DNA of 64,000 bases from positions 186,001 through 250,000 of the forward strand of contig CAKUFK010000001.1 of assembly GCA_934647945.1 (NCBI GenBank), in the 5' to 3' direction. A program made the position numbers and the translations under genes. The notes beneath the pieces are model-generated. The model was not told where the DNA came from. It did no database searches and saw only the letters and a program-made list of their open reading frames with translations. The DNA is from an uncultured Eubacteriales bacterium. Lineage in GTDB: Bacteria > Bacillota > Clostridia > Oscillospirales > Acutalibacteraceae. Position 1 is the first letter of the stretch, and each line of letters opens with the position of its first letter. Below, piece by piece: positions 18,014 through 26,014 of this stretch.

Positions 18014-18559
18014 TCACTTGAGCCGCAGCGGCAGGCCACAGGCAAGCAGATACACCTCGTCGCTGCGGGCGGCCAGCCTCTGGTTGACCCGCCCTAATAT
18101 ATCGGCGAACACCCGGCCCAGCCGGTATGGGGCGATCAATCCGAGGCCCACCTCGTTGGTGACGATCACCGCCCGCCGCCCCTGCCGGTGGAGGGTATCC
18201 ATCAGGCGGTCGAATTCGACTGTGACATCCCGCTCGATCTCTTCCACGCGGGCCTGGGACAGCGCGTCGTAATCCGGCTCGGCGTCGAGCATGAGGTTGG
18301 TCACCATATTGGAAACGCAGTCCAGCAGCACGGCACCGCCGGGATTCTCCTCCAGCACCCGGTCGAGCCGGGCGGAGGCCTCTACCGTTTTCCAGCCGGA
18401 CGGCCGGGAAGCCCGATGCAGCGCGATCCGCCGCTCCATTTCCCCGTCGAGGCAGCGGGCGGTCGCGATATACAGCACCTCTCCGCCGTCCTCCAGCAGC
18501 CGCTGGGCCATGGCGCTTTTGCCGCTGCGCACGCCTCCGGTCAACAGGACGACGGCCAT
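18014..18559 (-). CDS. cobU: Adenosylcobinamide kinase / adenosylcobinamide-phosphate guanylyltransferase
   Basis: Bifunctional enzyme of the cobalamin nucleotide-loop pathway: phosphorylates adenosylcobinamide and then attaches GMP. The P-loop is GGVRSGKS at residues 8-15. His48 in ALHRASRPSGW is the expected guanylylated residue, and VTNEVGLGLIAPYRLGRVFAD is the conserved C-terminal block. At 181 residues it has the normal length. The start is ATG 18559 with GAGGG 7-8 bases upstream; the longer frame to 18634 runs through the promoter. No other cobalamin gene and no cobalamin riboswitch is visible, so it is an isolated salvage gene ahead of moxR, with only about 50 bases between. Confidence 0.93.
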   Translation of the reverse strand: MAVVLLTGGVRSGKSAMAQRLLEDGGEVLYIATARCLDGEMERRIALHRASRPSGWKTVEASARLDRVLEENPGGAVLLDCVSNMVTNLMLDAEPDYDALSQARVEEIERDVTVEFDRLMDTLHRQGRRAVIVTNEVGLGLIAPYRLGRVFADILGRVNQRLAARSDEVYLLACGLPLRLK

Positions 18560-18589
18560 ACACACACCCTCTTTTTTCATATAGGATTT

Positions 18590-18618
18590 ATTATACAAGT
18601 TGTCCGCTAAAAAGTCCA
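18590..18618 (-). promoter_or_regulatory. Probable promoter of cobU
   Basis: On the minus strand a perfect TATAAT (18590-18595) lies 17 bases from TGGACT (18613-18618), a weaker -35. No promoter is visible between cobU and moxR, so the transcript may continue into the moxR genes. Confidence 0.5.
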
Positions 18619-18747
18619 CCTTCCCCAGAAACAATTTGGTTACAATTTTGTATATTTCTTCGACAAAATCTGTGCTATACTGTAACCGTCGTCTGCCAAT
18701 ATTTCCGGATCCCTTTCACCTTGCTTATACATAGAGGAGGCCTGTTC

Positions 18748-19458
18748 ATGTCCAACTTCCAGGGGATTGCTCCCGACGGCATGTTTCTGCTGGCGGAGAA
18801 CCGCTTTCACGACAGCAAGAGCTATTACGAAGAGCACAAGCCTCAGATCAAAGCGCAGGTGCTCGACCCGCTTCGGAGCCTGGCGGAGGATCTCGCCGGC
18901 ACCATGATCGCCATCGACCCCCGGATCGTCACCGACCCGAACCGCAACGGCTGTGTCAGCCGCGTCCGGCGGGACAACCGCTATACCCGGGACAAATCCC
19001 TCTACCGGGAAAACATGTGGGTCGGCTTCATGCGGGACAAAAAAGCATATGAATGCGCCCCCGGCTTTTTCGTCGATATCTCCCTGAAGGGGAGCACCTA
19101 CGGCATGGGTTTTTACTACACCACTCCCCGGCTGATGCAGACCGTCCGGCGGATGATCGACGAGAACCCGGCCGCGTGGACAAAAGCCCTGAAACGGGCG
19201 CAGGCGGCGGGATTTGTTCTGGCCGGGGACCGGTACGCCCGCCCGAAAAAAGAGGGGCTCCCCCCGCTGCTCGACGCGGTATACAACCGCAAGACCATCA
19301 CGATGGAACGATTCGAGCCGGACCCGGCCTTTTTCGGCACCGCCGCTCTGGTGGATGTCCTCAAGGAGGCTTTTGCCGCCCTCGTCCCTCTCTACCGGCT
19401 CCTGATCGCCGCAGTGGAGCGGGACATCGAGCAGGCCGGGGACGCGGCCACGGCCTGA
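18748..19458 (+). CDS. DUF2461 family protein
   Basis: 236 residues of DUF2461, a family of unknown function (TIGR02453). Typical features are the N-terminal ENRFHDSKSYYEEHK, the basic block RVRRDNRYTRDKSLYREN, and GFFVDISLKGSTYGMGFY. Start ATG 18748 has GAGGAGG 8 bases upstream; the frame from 18721 adds nine unlikely residues. A TATACT at 18676-18681 may be the -10 of its promoter. It is monocistronic, followed directly by the thrS promoter. Confidence 0.88.
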   Translation: MSNFQGIAPDGMFLLAENRFHDSKSYYEEHKPQIKAQVLDPLRSLAEDLAGTMIAIDPRIVTDPNRNGCVSRVRRDNRYTRDKSLYRENMWVGFMRDKKAYECAPGFFVDISLKGSTYGMGFYYTTPRLMQTVRRMIDENPAAWTKALKRAQAAGFVLAGDRYARPKKEGLPPLLDAVYNRKTITMERFEPDPAFFGTAALVDVLKEAFAALVPLYRLLIAAVERDIEQAGDAATA

Positions 19459-19484
19459 CCGTCCCATCACCGGCGCCCACCCTC

Positions 19485-19513
19485 TTGACAAGGCGCGGCG
19501 GCGGTGGTATCCT
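19485..19513 (+). promoter_or_regulatory. thrS: Promoter of the thrS leader
   Basis: Consensus TTGACA (19485-19490), a 17-base spacer and TATCCT (19508-19513). Transcription would start near 19520, giving a leader of about 290 bases. Confidence 0.75.
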
Positions 19514-19519
19514 GTGGAT

Positions 19520-19766
19520 ACAAACGCTGACGGGGAAGCCTTCCCGCCTGTCCTTATCAGAGAGCGCCGCCCCGGCTGCAAGCGGCGCAAGGACGGCCCG
19601 AAACCGCCACCACCCCCGAGTGCGCGCCGGAGCCGGCCCTGCCGGTTAAGGCGCGACGGACGGCCCCGTTACCGGCCGGTAACGAGCGCGGCCTTGCCGC
19701 GGAACAAGGGTGGAACCGCGTGGTTGTTTGACCTCGCCCCTTCACAGGGGGCGGGGTTTTGTGTTT
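19520..19766 (+). promoter_or_regulatory. T-box leader (threonyl-tRNA sensing)
   Basis: tRNA-responsive leader controlling thrS. The T-box sequence AACAAGGGTGGAACCGCG is at 19703-19720. It is followed by the terminator CCTCGCCCC/GGGGCGGGG (19732-19756) with a T-rich tail. Upstream, CAGAGAGC and the GC-rich stem around GGCTGCAAG (about 19560-19590) fit the distal part of stem I. Several ACC triplets lie on its 3' side (19603-19605, 19609-19614), so the specifier is probably the Thr codon ACC, though I cannot tell which one without a fold. Uncharged tRNA-Thr should stabilise the antiterminator. Confidence 0.9.
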
Positions 19767-19810
19767 TCCGCTCCCGACATCTGTTTCAATATCGGAAAGG
19801 AGTGTTTCCC

Positions 19811-21715
19811 ATGCTGCACATCACACTCAAAGGCGGCGACGTCCGTGAGGTGGCCGAGAACACCACGGCGGAAGAGCTCTGCCGCGACATTTCAATGGGC
19901 CTGTTCCGCGCGGCCTGCGCGGTGCGGATCGATGGGGCGGTCTGCGACCTGCGCACCCCGCTTACCCGCGACTGCGCGGTGGAATTCCTCACCTTCGAGG
20001 ACGAGGACGGCCGCAAAGCCTTCCGCCACACCGCCTCCCACATCCTAGCCCAGGCGGTGCTGCACCTCTTCCCCGGCGTAAAATTCGCCATCGGCCCGGC
20101 CATCGACAACGGTTTTTATTACGACTTCGACCGGGAGGAGGCCTTCTCCGCCGACGATCTCGAGAAAATCGAGGCCGAAATGGCCCGTATCGCCAAGGAA
20201 GCCCTGCCCATCGAACGGTTCGAGCTGCCCATCGGGGAGGCCCGCGCCCTCATGGCGGACCAGCCCTACAAACTCGAGCTGATGGAGGAACACGCGGACA
20301 AGGGGGAGGCCATCTCCTTCTATCGCCAGGGGGATTTCACCGATCTGTGCGCCGGCCCCCATCTGATGACCACCGCCCCCGTCAAGGCTGTCAAGCTGAC
20401 CGCCTGCACCGGCGCCTATTGGCGGGGCAGCGAAAAAAACAAGATGCTCTCCCGTATCTACGGCACCGCCTTTCCCAAAAAAGCGGAGCTGGACGCCTAT
20501 CTGGCCCAATTGGAGGAGGCGAAAAAACGGGATCACCGCCGTTTGGGCAAGGAGCTCGGCTTGTTCACCATCCTGGACGAAGGCCCCGGCTTCCCCTTCT
20601 TTCTTCCCAAAGGGATGCTGCTCAAAAACCGGCTGATCGACTACTGGCGGGAGGTGCATACCCGCGCCGGGTATCAGGAGATCGCCTCCCCCATCATCCT
20701 CAGCCGTACCCTGTGGGAGCGGTCGGGGCATTGGGACCATTATAAAAACAACATGTATACCACCGTCATCGACGACGAGGATTTCGCCATCAAACCCATG
20801 AACTGCCCGGGCGGCATCCTGGTATACCAGACCGAGATGCGCTCCTACCGCGACCTGCCGCTGCGGATCGGGGAACTGGGCATCGTCCACCGGCACGAGC
20901 TATCGGGCGCCCTCCACGGCCTGATGCGGGTGCGCTGTTTCACCCAGGACGACGCCCATATCTTCATGACGAAAGAGCAGATCAAGGACGAGATCAAGGG
21001 GGTCGTGGCCCTGATCGACGAGGTCTATTCCCTCTTTGGGTTCAAATACCATGTGGAGCTCTCCACCCGGCCGGAGGACAGCATGGGCAGCGAGGAGGAT
21101 TGGGAGGATGCCACCGCCGCCCTGCGGGCCGCCCTAGACGAGATCGGCCTCGACTACAAAGTCAATGAGGGGGACGGTGCCTTCTACGGCCCCAAGATCG
21201 ACTTCCATCTGGAGGATTCCATCGGCCGCACCTGGCAATGCGGCACCATCCAGCTCGATTTCCAGCTTCCTGAACGGTTTGAGCTGGAATACATCGGCGC
21301 CGACGGCGGCAAGCACCGTCCGGTGATGATCCACCGGGTGGTATTCGGCAGCATCGAGCGGTTCATCGGCATCCTCATCGAGCACTTCGCCGGGGTATTC
21401 CCGCTGTGGCTCGCCCCGGAGCAGGTGCGGGTACTGCCCCTGTCGGAGCGGCTCCAGGATAAGGCGGACGAAGTCACGCAGCGTCTTCAGAATGCCGGTC
21501 TGCGGGCTACCCTCGATACCCGCAACGAGAAAATCGGGTACAAGATCCGGGAGGCCCAGATGCAGAAGATCCCCTACATGCTGGTTATCGGGGACCGGGA
21601 GGCGGAATCCGGGCTGGTTTCGGTCCGGTCTCACAAGGAGGGCGATCTCGGCACCATGACCGAGGCGGAGTTCCTCGAGAAGGTACAAAAGGAAGTGGCC
21701 GACAAGGCCCGATGA
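19811..21715 (+). CDS. thrS: Threonine--tRNA ligase
   Basis: 634-residue class II synthetase. Order: N-terminal TGS domain (about 1-62), an editing domain with the HTASHILAQAV motif that removes mischarged serine, a catalytic core (motif 2 around MRVRCFTQDDAHIF, motif 3 around FGSIERFIGILIEHF, zinc-binding Cys in MNCPGG) and a C-terminal anticodon-binding domain. The start is ATG 19811 with AAAGGAG about 8 bases upstream; earlier in-frame codons lie inside the T-box leader. Expression should rise when tRNA-Thr is uncharged. Confidence 0.97.
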   Translation: MLHITLKGGDVREVAENTTAEELCRDISMGLFRAACAVRIDGAVCDLRTPLTRDCAVEFLTFEDEDGRKAFRHTASHILAQAVLHLFPGVKFAIGPAIDNGFYYDFDREEAFSADDLEKIEAEMARIAKEALPIERFELPIGEARALMADQPYKLELMEEHADKGEAISFYRQGDFTDLCAGPHLMTTAPVKAVKLTACTGAYWRGSEKNKMLSRIYGTAFPKKAELDAYLAQLEEAKKRDHRRLGKELGLFTILDEGPGFPFFLPKGMLLKNRLIDYWREVHTRAGYQEIASPIILSRTLWERSGHWDHYKNNMYTTVIDDEDFAIKPMNCPGGILVYQTEMRSYRDLPLRIGELGIVHRHELSGALHGLMRVRCFTQDDAHIFMTKEQIKDEIKGVVALIDEVYSLFGFKYHVELSTRPEDSMGSEEDWEDATAALRAALDEIGLDYKVNEGDGAFYGPKIDFHLEDSIGRTWQCGTIQLDFQLPERFELEYIGADGGKHRPVMIHRVVFGSIERFIGILIEHFAGVFPLWLAPEQVRVLPLSERLQDKADEVTQRLQNAGLRATLDTRNEKIGYKIREAQMQKIPYMLVIGDREAESGLVSVRSHKEGDLGTMTEAEFLEKVQKEVADKAR

Positions 21716-21724
21716 ACAAAGAGT

Positions 21725-21759
21725 CCCCCGCCACCGAAGCAGAGCTTCGGTGGCGGGGG
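21725..21759 (+). terminator. Rho-independent terminator of thrS
   Basis: A perfect 16-bp stem (CCCCCGCCACCGAAGC at 21725-21740 with its complement at 21744-21759) and a three-base loop, followed by a short T/A tail. Confidence 0.85.
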
Positions 21760-21793
21760 TTATATGTCCAGGCAGACACTTAGTTACAATCCC

Positions 21794-22190
21794 GGGCCGC
21801 AGCCCCTTTCTTGTATATGGGCGGGGTCAGGTGGCGGCGTTCGAGTTGATTTTCATCCAGAGAAAATCGACCAAGCCGCCCGGGGGTTCAGGGGGCAAAG
21901 CCCCCTGGCGCTTCTTTCCCCCCTTTCTTTGCGGAAAGAAAGGGGGTGCCGCGCGGCATGAGCGCATATAGAAAAACGGCTTCATGGTTTGTCCGCGCAT
22001 AAAGAACGCAATTCTGGCAAAAAAACTGTCCAATGCGCGGCCACTTCCTTTTTCCCACGGCGGAAAAAGGAAGCAAAACCGCCGCTGGGGGATACCCCCA
22101 GACCCCAGGTGATCCTGTCGGTTCTCTTTTTAGGAGAACCTCCCCACCGTTATCATAAAAACCGACGATACAATAAGGGGCTGCGGCCCC
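21794..22190. repeat. Nested-palindrome intergenic repeat, copy B
   Basis: 397 bases. The terminal inverted repeats are GGGCCGCAGCCCCTTTCTTG and on (21794-21816) and ATACAATAAGGGGCTGCGGC and on (22168-22190). Internal hairpins in order: GTTGATTTTC with GAAAATCGAC (21845-21871), AGGGGGC-AAA-GCCCCCT (21890-21906), a perfect 12-bp CCCCCTTTCTTT stem (21919-21946), then the core TTTGTCCGCGCATAAAGAAC. Next come a perfect 12-bp CTTCCTTTTTCC stem (22044-22073), CTGGGGG-CCCCCAG, and GGTTCT-AGAACC near the right end. The arrangement is almost symmetrical about the core. No protein-like frame is present. Confidence 0.85.
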
Positions 22191-22240
22191 GGGTTTTTGG
22201 GCCACTGTATTGTTTCAGTCCCGCGCCCAATCGACCCCCG

Positions 22241-22601
22241 GGGGCCCCGGGCCCCCTCATTGTATGGGCCGGTTCGGGTGGCGGCGTTCGAGTCGATTTT
22301 CATCGAGAGAAAATCGACAAAGTCACCCGGGGGTTCAGGGGGCTTTGCCCCCTGACGTCTCTTTGCATCCTTTCTTCACGTGGAGAAAGGATGTGCCTGC
22401 ACGGCATGAGTGCATAAAAAATCATGCTTTATTGAATAGGTCTGGCCTGCGGGCCACTTTCTTTTGTCCTCGGCGACAAAAGAAAGCAAAAACGCCGCCG
22501 GGGTTCCCCCGGACCCCGGGGGATCCTGTCGGTTCTCTTTTGAGGAGAACCTCCCCGCCGTTATCATAAAAACCAACGATACAATAAGGGGCTGCGGCCC
22601 C
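22241..22601. repeat. Nested-palindrome intergenic repeat, copy C
   Basis: 361 bases, in the same orientation as copy B and 50 bases beyond it. The left end (22241-22265, ending CCCCTCATTGTAT) and right end (ATACAATAAGGGGCTGCGGC at 22579) match the copy B ends. The last 120 bases plus the right flank (TTTCAGTCCCGCGCCC) are almost identical to copy B with only a few substitutions, while the left half and core differ more. Hairpins AGGGGGC/GCCCCCT and CTTTCTTTTGTC/GACAAAAGAAAG are kept. The ribbon-helix-helix gene ends 38 bases after it. Confidence 0.82.
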
Positions 22602-22638
22602 AGGTTTTTGGGCCGCCGCATGTTTTCAGTCCCGCGCC

Positions 22639-22827
22639 CTACCGGCCCTCTTCCCCATCCCGTTCGAGGGTTTCGCGGATCGCGCGGACAATGAAGGCGT
22701 TGAGGCTCTCGCCCCGCCCGTTTGCGTGGGCCTTCAGCCGGTCTTTCTCTCCCTTTTTAACCACCAGATTGATGCGGTCGCAGTTTTCCGACTGCCATTT
22801 GTTTTTGTAATCCGCTCGTCCAGCCAT
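22639..22827 (-). CDS. Ribbon-helix-helix (CopG/Arc-like) small protein
   Basis: 62 residues. The block DRINLVVKKGEKDRLKAHAN followed by GESLNAFIVRAIRETLERD matches the strand-helix-helix fold of Arc/CopG proteins, which bind DNA as dimers and often serve as antitoxins or plasmid regulators. ATG 22827 with GGAGG 6 bases upstream is the start. It follows the XRE gene by 21 bases and is co-transcribed with it. No toxin-like gene is recognisable beside it, so a regulatory role is the safer reading. Confidence 0.78.
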   Translation of the reverse strand: MAGRADYKNKWQSENCDRINLVVKKGEKDRLKAHANGRGESLNAFIVRAIRETLERDGEEGR

Positions 22828-22848
22828 AGTCAACCTCCAAATGCTGGC

Positions 22849-23067
22849 TCAATTCCTCGTTTCGCTTGGAACGTATTCCAGAATATCCCCTGGTTGACAG
22901 TTCAGATACCGGCAAATCCGATCAATCGACCGGGTATCAATATGGCCCTCATTTTTTCGGAGCTTATCGATCGTCGCTGTTCCAATCACCTTATCTGTTT
23001 TCAACTGGTAGATGCTGATGTTTCGTTCTTTCAGCATCTCCAAAAATTTCGTGTACACGATTGCCAT
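22849..23067 (-). CDS. XRE-family helix-turn-helix regulator
   Basis: 72 residues, essentially one Cro/CI-type HTH domain: FLEMLKERNISIYQLKTDK, the recognition region IGTATIDKLRKNEGHIDT, then SIDRICRYLNCQPGDILEYV, as in the HTH_26/YozG group. AGGAGG lies 7 bases before the ATG. Two near-palindromic sites in its own upstream region suggest autorepression. The pair with the following ribbon-helix-helix gene is more AT-rich than its surroundings and may be mobile-element derived. Confidence 0.88.
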   Translation of the reverse strand: MAIVYTKFLEMLKERNISIYQLKTDKVIGTATIDKLRKNEGHIDTRSIDRICRYLNCQPGDILEYVPSETRN

Positions 23068-23102
23068 ATGCCCGCCTCCTATCCTTTTAGCATGAAAATT
23101 TG

Positions 23103-23149
23103 ACCTAAATTTTGGTTTTTCGCCAATTGCATTTGACCTAAATATAGGT
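23103..23149. promoter_or_regulatory. Twin operator sites before the XRE gene
   Basis: Site 1 ACCTAAATTTTGGT (23103-23116) and site 2 ACCTAAATATAGGT (23136-23149) are near-perfect inverted repeats, 33 bases apart, about three helical turns. Both carry TTTGACCTAAAT. On the minus strand TTGGCG and TCAAAT with 17 bases between could form a promoter lying between and over the sites. Binding by the XRE protein is inferred. Confidence 0.6.
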
Positions 23150-23269
23150 TATTCTATATCCATAGTACGCAGAGCTCGCTACCACATGGGGAACATTCCG
23201 TGTTCTTTTCCCTGTCTTTTCAATCCGTTTTAGTATACACCCAACCGCCGTCAATGTAAAGGAGCCGTT

Positions 23270-23560
23270 ATGCCGTCAGCGTTCCGTGATTACTTCAACC
23301 AGGCCATTGCCGGATCCATCGATGCCTCATATAGGCAAAACCGGGATGAAAACGAGGCGTACCGCGGCCTCGCGGCCCGTCAGGCGGCGCTCTTCAGGGA
23401 TATTCAGGAACGGCTCGGCAAAGACGCGAAGCTGATGAACCGTCTGGAAGAAACCGTCAGTGAACAATCCCGCTACGAAGAGGAATGGATCTACCGGCAG
23501 GGGTTTGCCGACTGTCTGGACCTGCTTCGCTGGGCGGGCGTATTTTCACCCGATCTATAA
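23270..23560 (+). CDS. Small helical protein of unknown function
   Basis: 96 residues, with no family I recognise. It is rich in Arg, Glu, Gln and Ala and predicted to be mostly helical (AYRGLAARQAALFRDIQERL, then LMNRLEETVSEQSRYEEEW), with an aromatic tail (YRQGFADCLDLLRWAGVF) resembling the ends of many short clostridial proteins. AAAGGAG precedes the ATG. No signal peptide or membrane segment is seen. It ends at a shared terminator facing spoIIE. Confidence 0.7.
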   Translation: MPSAFRDYFNQAIAGSIDASYRQNRDENEAYRGLAARQAALFRDIQERLGKDAKLMNRLEETVSEQSRYEEEWIYRQGFADCLDLLRWAGVFSPDL

Positions 23561-23562
23561 AA

Positions 23563-23589
23563 ATCCCCCTGGGATGTTCCCAGGGGGAT
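23563..23589. terminator. Bidirectional terminator between the small protein gene and spoIIE
   Basis: A 12-bp perfect stem, ATCCCCCTGGGA (23563-23574) with its complement at 23578-23589 and a three-base loop, between the two converging stop codons. Confidence 0.8.
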
Positions 23590-23593
23590 CCGT

Positions 23594-25945
23594 TTATTTG
23601 GTCTTGCCCACCTGCAGGGCGATGACGGTGATGTCATCCTCCCGCTGGCCCTTCTGCTTCTGCCGGGCCGCATAGGCGATGGATTCCGCCAGCTCCTGAA
23701 CGCCGCCCTGTTCGAGGTCGAAATCCCGCAGCGCCTCTTCCACCCAGCCGACGCCTGCGCTCACCACGCCGTCGCTCGCCAGAAGGAGGATATCCCCGTC
23801 CACCAGCGTATCCTGGCTCCGCTCGAACGCAATGTCCCGCAGGATCCCCACCGGCAGGGAGGACCGCTCCATCCGGGAAACGATTCCCTTGCTGCGCAGA
23901 AGGGAAACCGACGCCCCCGCCTTGAAGCTCTCCAGCCTCCCGGTAAACAGATCGATCGACGCGACATCCAGGGTGGCGAGGCTCTCGTCCCCCGATTTGA
24001 CCATTAGGGCCGTGTTGACCATCCGCAGGACGCTGTCCGGGCCGAATCCGGCCTGGAGCAGATGGGTGGTCAGCCCCGCCGCCATGGCACCGTCCACGGC
24101 CGCCCGGCCGCCGCTGCCCATGCCGTCGCTGAGGACCGTGACCAGCCGCCCGCCGCTGTCCTGAAAGCTCTCGAACGCGTCGCCGCAGAGCTTCTCTCCC
24201 GCGCAGCAGAGCTGGGCGCTCCCCACAGAAACCCGGTAAAGCGGCTGTTCGGTCAGGGTGATCCGGATCACATCCCCCATCCGGGCCACGACGGGATGGT
24301 CGAACGTCCGTCCACAAGCCTCCCCGATATCGCCCCGCCACTTCTTTTCATGCACCCGGCTGCCCTTGTCGGACGCCAGGATGTCCACCGTCATCCGGCC
24401 TTCCCGGCCGACCGCGCACACCACGTCCCGCACCGACAGCCCGTGCGCCTCACAGACATCGGACACCCGGGCGGCGGCATCGGCGTCCAGCCGTTCCTCG
24501 AGCGCGAAATCCGCCGCCAGCTCCTCCAGCATGTCCGCCATGCCGCTGAACTGGTCGGTGACCACCGCGCGGATCTCAGACAGGCGCCGCCAGGCCCCCT
24601 CCCGCACCAGATGCTCACGGTAGCCCGCGTTGACCAGGCGGGTCACCTCGTCGAGCCGGCTGCAGTTGCGGGCGAGATGCCCTTTGACCTCGGAGGTGGA
24701 CACCCGCCCCTTCTCCCGCAGCAACGGGCTCATATCGTTAAAGGAATTCATGGTATCGGCGTAATGCTGCTCCCAGCAGAACATCCGCATCCCGCAGATC
24801 CGGCAGGCCTCGTCGGACACATTCCGGTAAATGCCGCCCAGATCGGGCGCCGAAAGCCCCGCGAGCTTTTTGGACACACCGTCCACCGTCCCCGCCACCT
24901 CCTGCATGGCCCGGGCGGCGAATTCCATCCGCATCACGACCGAATGCCGCAGCCCGTCGGCGGCCGGCACCTCCCGGACATGGCCGATCAGGCCGCCGAG
25001 CCTTTTGTCCAGCACCGGCGGCAGCACGACATAGAGGATACTCGCCGCCGCCACCTCATAAAAGCCCACGACCACCTCCAGCCCGGGATTGGCGCTGAGG
25101 TTCACCACCATATTCACCACGACGAAGGAGGCCGCGGACGCCAGCTTGCCGAACCGGGAAAAAAGGCCCGCCAGCAGCCCGCCGAGGGCATAGGCCGGCG
25201 CCAGGAACATCTGCTCCGGGGCCGCGAGCGCCATAGCGGTGCCGAGGACGATGCCCGCGATGCTGCCCCCCTGTTCCCTGCCGCAGCGGGCGAATACCAG
25301 GATGACCAGAATCGAAACAATCCGGCCAGGTGAAATGCCGCTGAACTGGACTGTGGACAGGGCCATGAGCGCCACGGCCGCCACCGCCACCATGCTCGCC
25401 TGCTCCGGAGCGGTCAGGGTGGCGTCCGGCATCTGGTGAGTGATCCGGAAAGCCACCTGAACAAAATAGGCGAAGCCCCCCGCCAGCAGGCTTTCCGAGA
25501 TCACGGTCAGGATCTCCAGAAAATCCGGTTTTCCCATCAGGGCCATCGCCATCCCGGTGAAGCCGGTGGCGAGGAAGGCGGCCGCCGGGGCGAATAAGGC
25601 CGATCCCATCACCTTTTTCAGGCCATTGAGCGACCAACGGATCCCGGCCACGGCCGCCACGGCCGCCAGATACCGCAGCGGGAAAGCCGCCCCCTCCGGC
25701 AGCAGGTATCCCATCCCTGTCGCGAGATACACCACCACACTGCCCGGTCCCGACACCGCGGCCGCGGCGCCCACGCCAAAGGGCGCGAGGCTGCCGTACA
25801 CCGTCGCGCGGGGCACGATCACGCCCACGATTCCCCACAGCGCCATAAGCAGCACCTGCCGCAGCAGGCTCTCTTCCCCGGACGCATGCCGGGGCATCAC
25901 CGCCGTCCCGCTGTTGTTTTTCTGCTTCAACGTCCTCACCACCAC
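23594..25945 (-). CDS. spoIIE: Stage II sporulation protein E (SpoIIE phosphatase)
   Basis: 783 residues. The N-terminal third is a bundle of about ten membrane segments, the middle is the FtsZ-interacting/oligomerisation region with a Cys cluster (CRICGMRMFCWEQHY), and the C-terminal part is a PP2C phosphatase (VTVLSDGMGSGGRA, LLLASDGVVS). SpoIIE dephosphorylates SpoIIAA to activate sigma F in the forespore and binds the asymmetric septum, so the host should form endospores. The start is unclear: GTG 25945 opens the frame without a strong ribosome site, and ATG 25897 is an alternative. Confidence 0.95.
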   Translation of the reverse strand: MVVRTLKQKNNSGTAVMPRHASGEESLLRQVLLMALWGIVGVIVPRATVYGSLAPFGVGAAAAVSGPGSVVVYLATGMGYLLPEGAAFPLRYLAAVAAVAGIRWSLNGLKKVMGSALFAPAAAFLATGFTGMAMALMGKPDFLEILTVISESLLAGGFAYFVQVAFRITHQMPDATLTAPEQASMVAVAAVALMALSTVQFSGISPGRIVSILVILVFARCGREQGGSIAGIVLGTAMALAAPEQMFLAPAYALGGLLAGLFSRFGKLASAASFVVVNMVVNLSANPGLEVVVGFYEVAAASILYVVLPPVLDKRLGGLIGHVREVPAADGLRHSVVMRMEFAARAMQEVAGTVDGVSKKLAGLSAPDLGGIYRNVSDEACRICGMRMFCWEQHYADTMNSFNDMSPLLREKGRVSTSEVKGHLARNCSRLDEVTRLVNAGYREHLVREGAWRRLSEIRAVVTDQFSGMADMLEELAADFALEERLDADAAARVSDVCEAHGLSVRDVVCAVGREGRMTVDILASDKGSRVHEKKWRGDIGEACGRTFDHPVVARMGDVIRITLTEQPLYRVSVGSAQLCCAGEKLCGDAFESFQDSGGRLVTVLSDGMGSGGRAAVDGAMAAGLTTHLLQAGFGPDSVLRMVNTALMVKSGDESLATLDVASIDLFTGRLESFKAGASVSLLRSKGIVSRMERSSLPVGILRDIAFERSQDTLVDGDILLLASDGVVSAGVGWVEEALRDFDLEQGGVQELAESIAYAARQKQKGQREDDITVIALQVGKTK

Positions 25946-26014
25946 ATTCTGCGAAATCGCCGCCCTGCCGGCCGTCTATGTATAAGGGCATCGCGGCGTT
26001 TTTCCTGCCCTTCC

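Noticed and set aside
18560..18747. Possible cobalamin riboswitch before cobU
   Set aside because: The stretch is AT-rich and short, lacks a B12-box-like sequence, and is largely explained by divergent promoters.
10720..22601. Repeats considered as a CRISPR array
   Set aside because: Copies are about 400 bases, few, far apart or abutting, and have no regular spacers; no cas gene is present.
21827..22621. Several 60-140 codon open frames inside the repeats
   Set aside because: They run through perfect hairpins, differ between copies and encode low-complexity Arg/Pro/Gly peptides; the region behaves as non-coding repeat.
22639..23067. Toxin-antitoxin pair
   Set aside because: Both small proteins are DNA-binding folds; neither looks like a toxin, so the pair was described as regulators.
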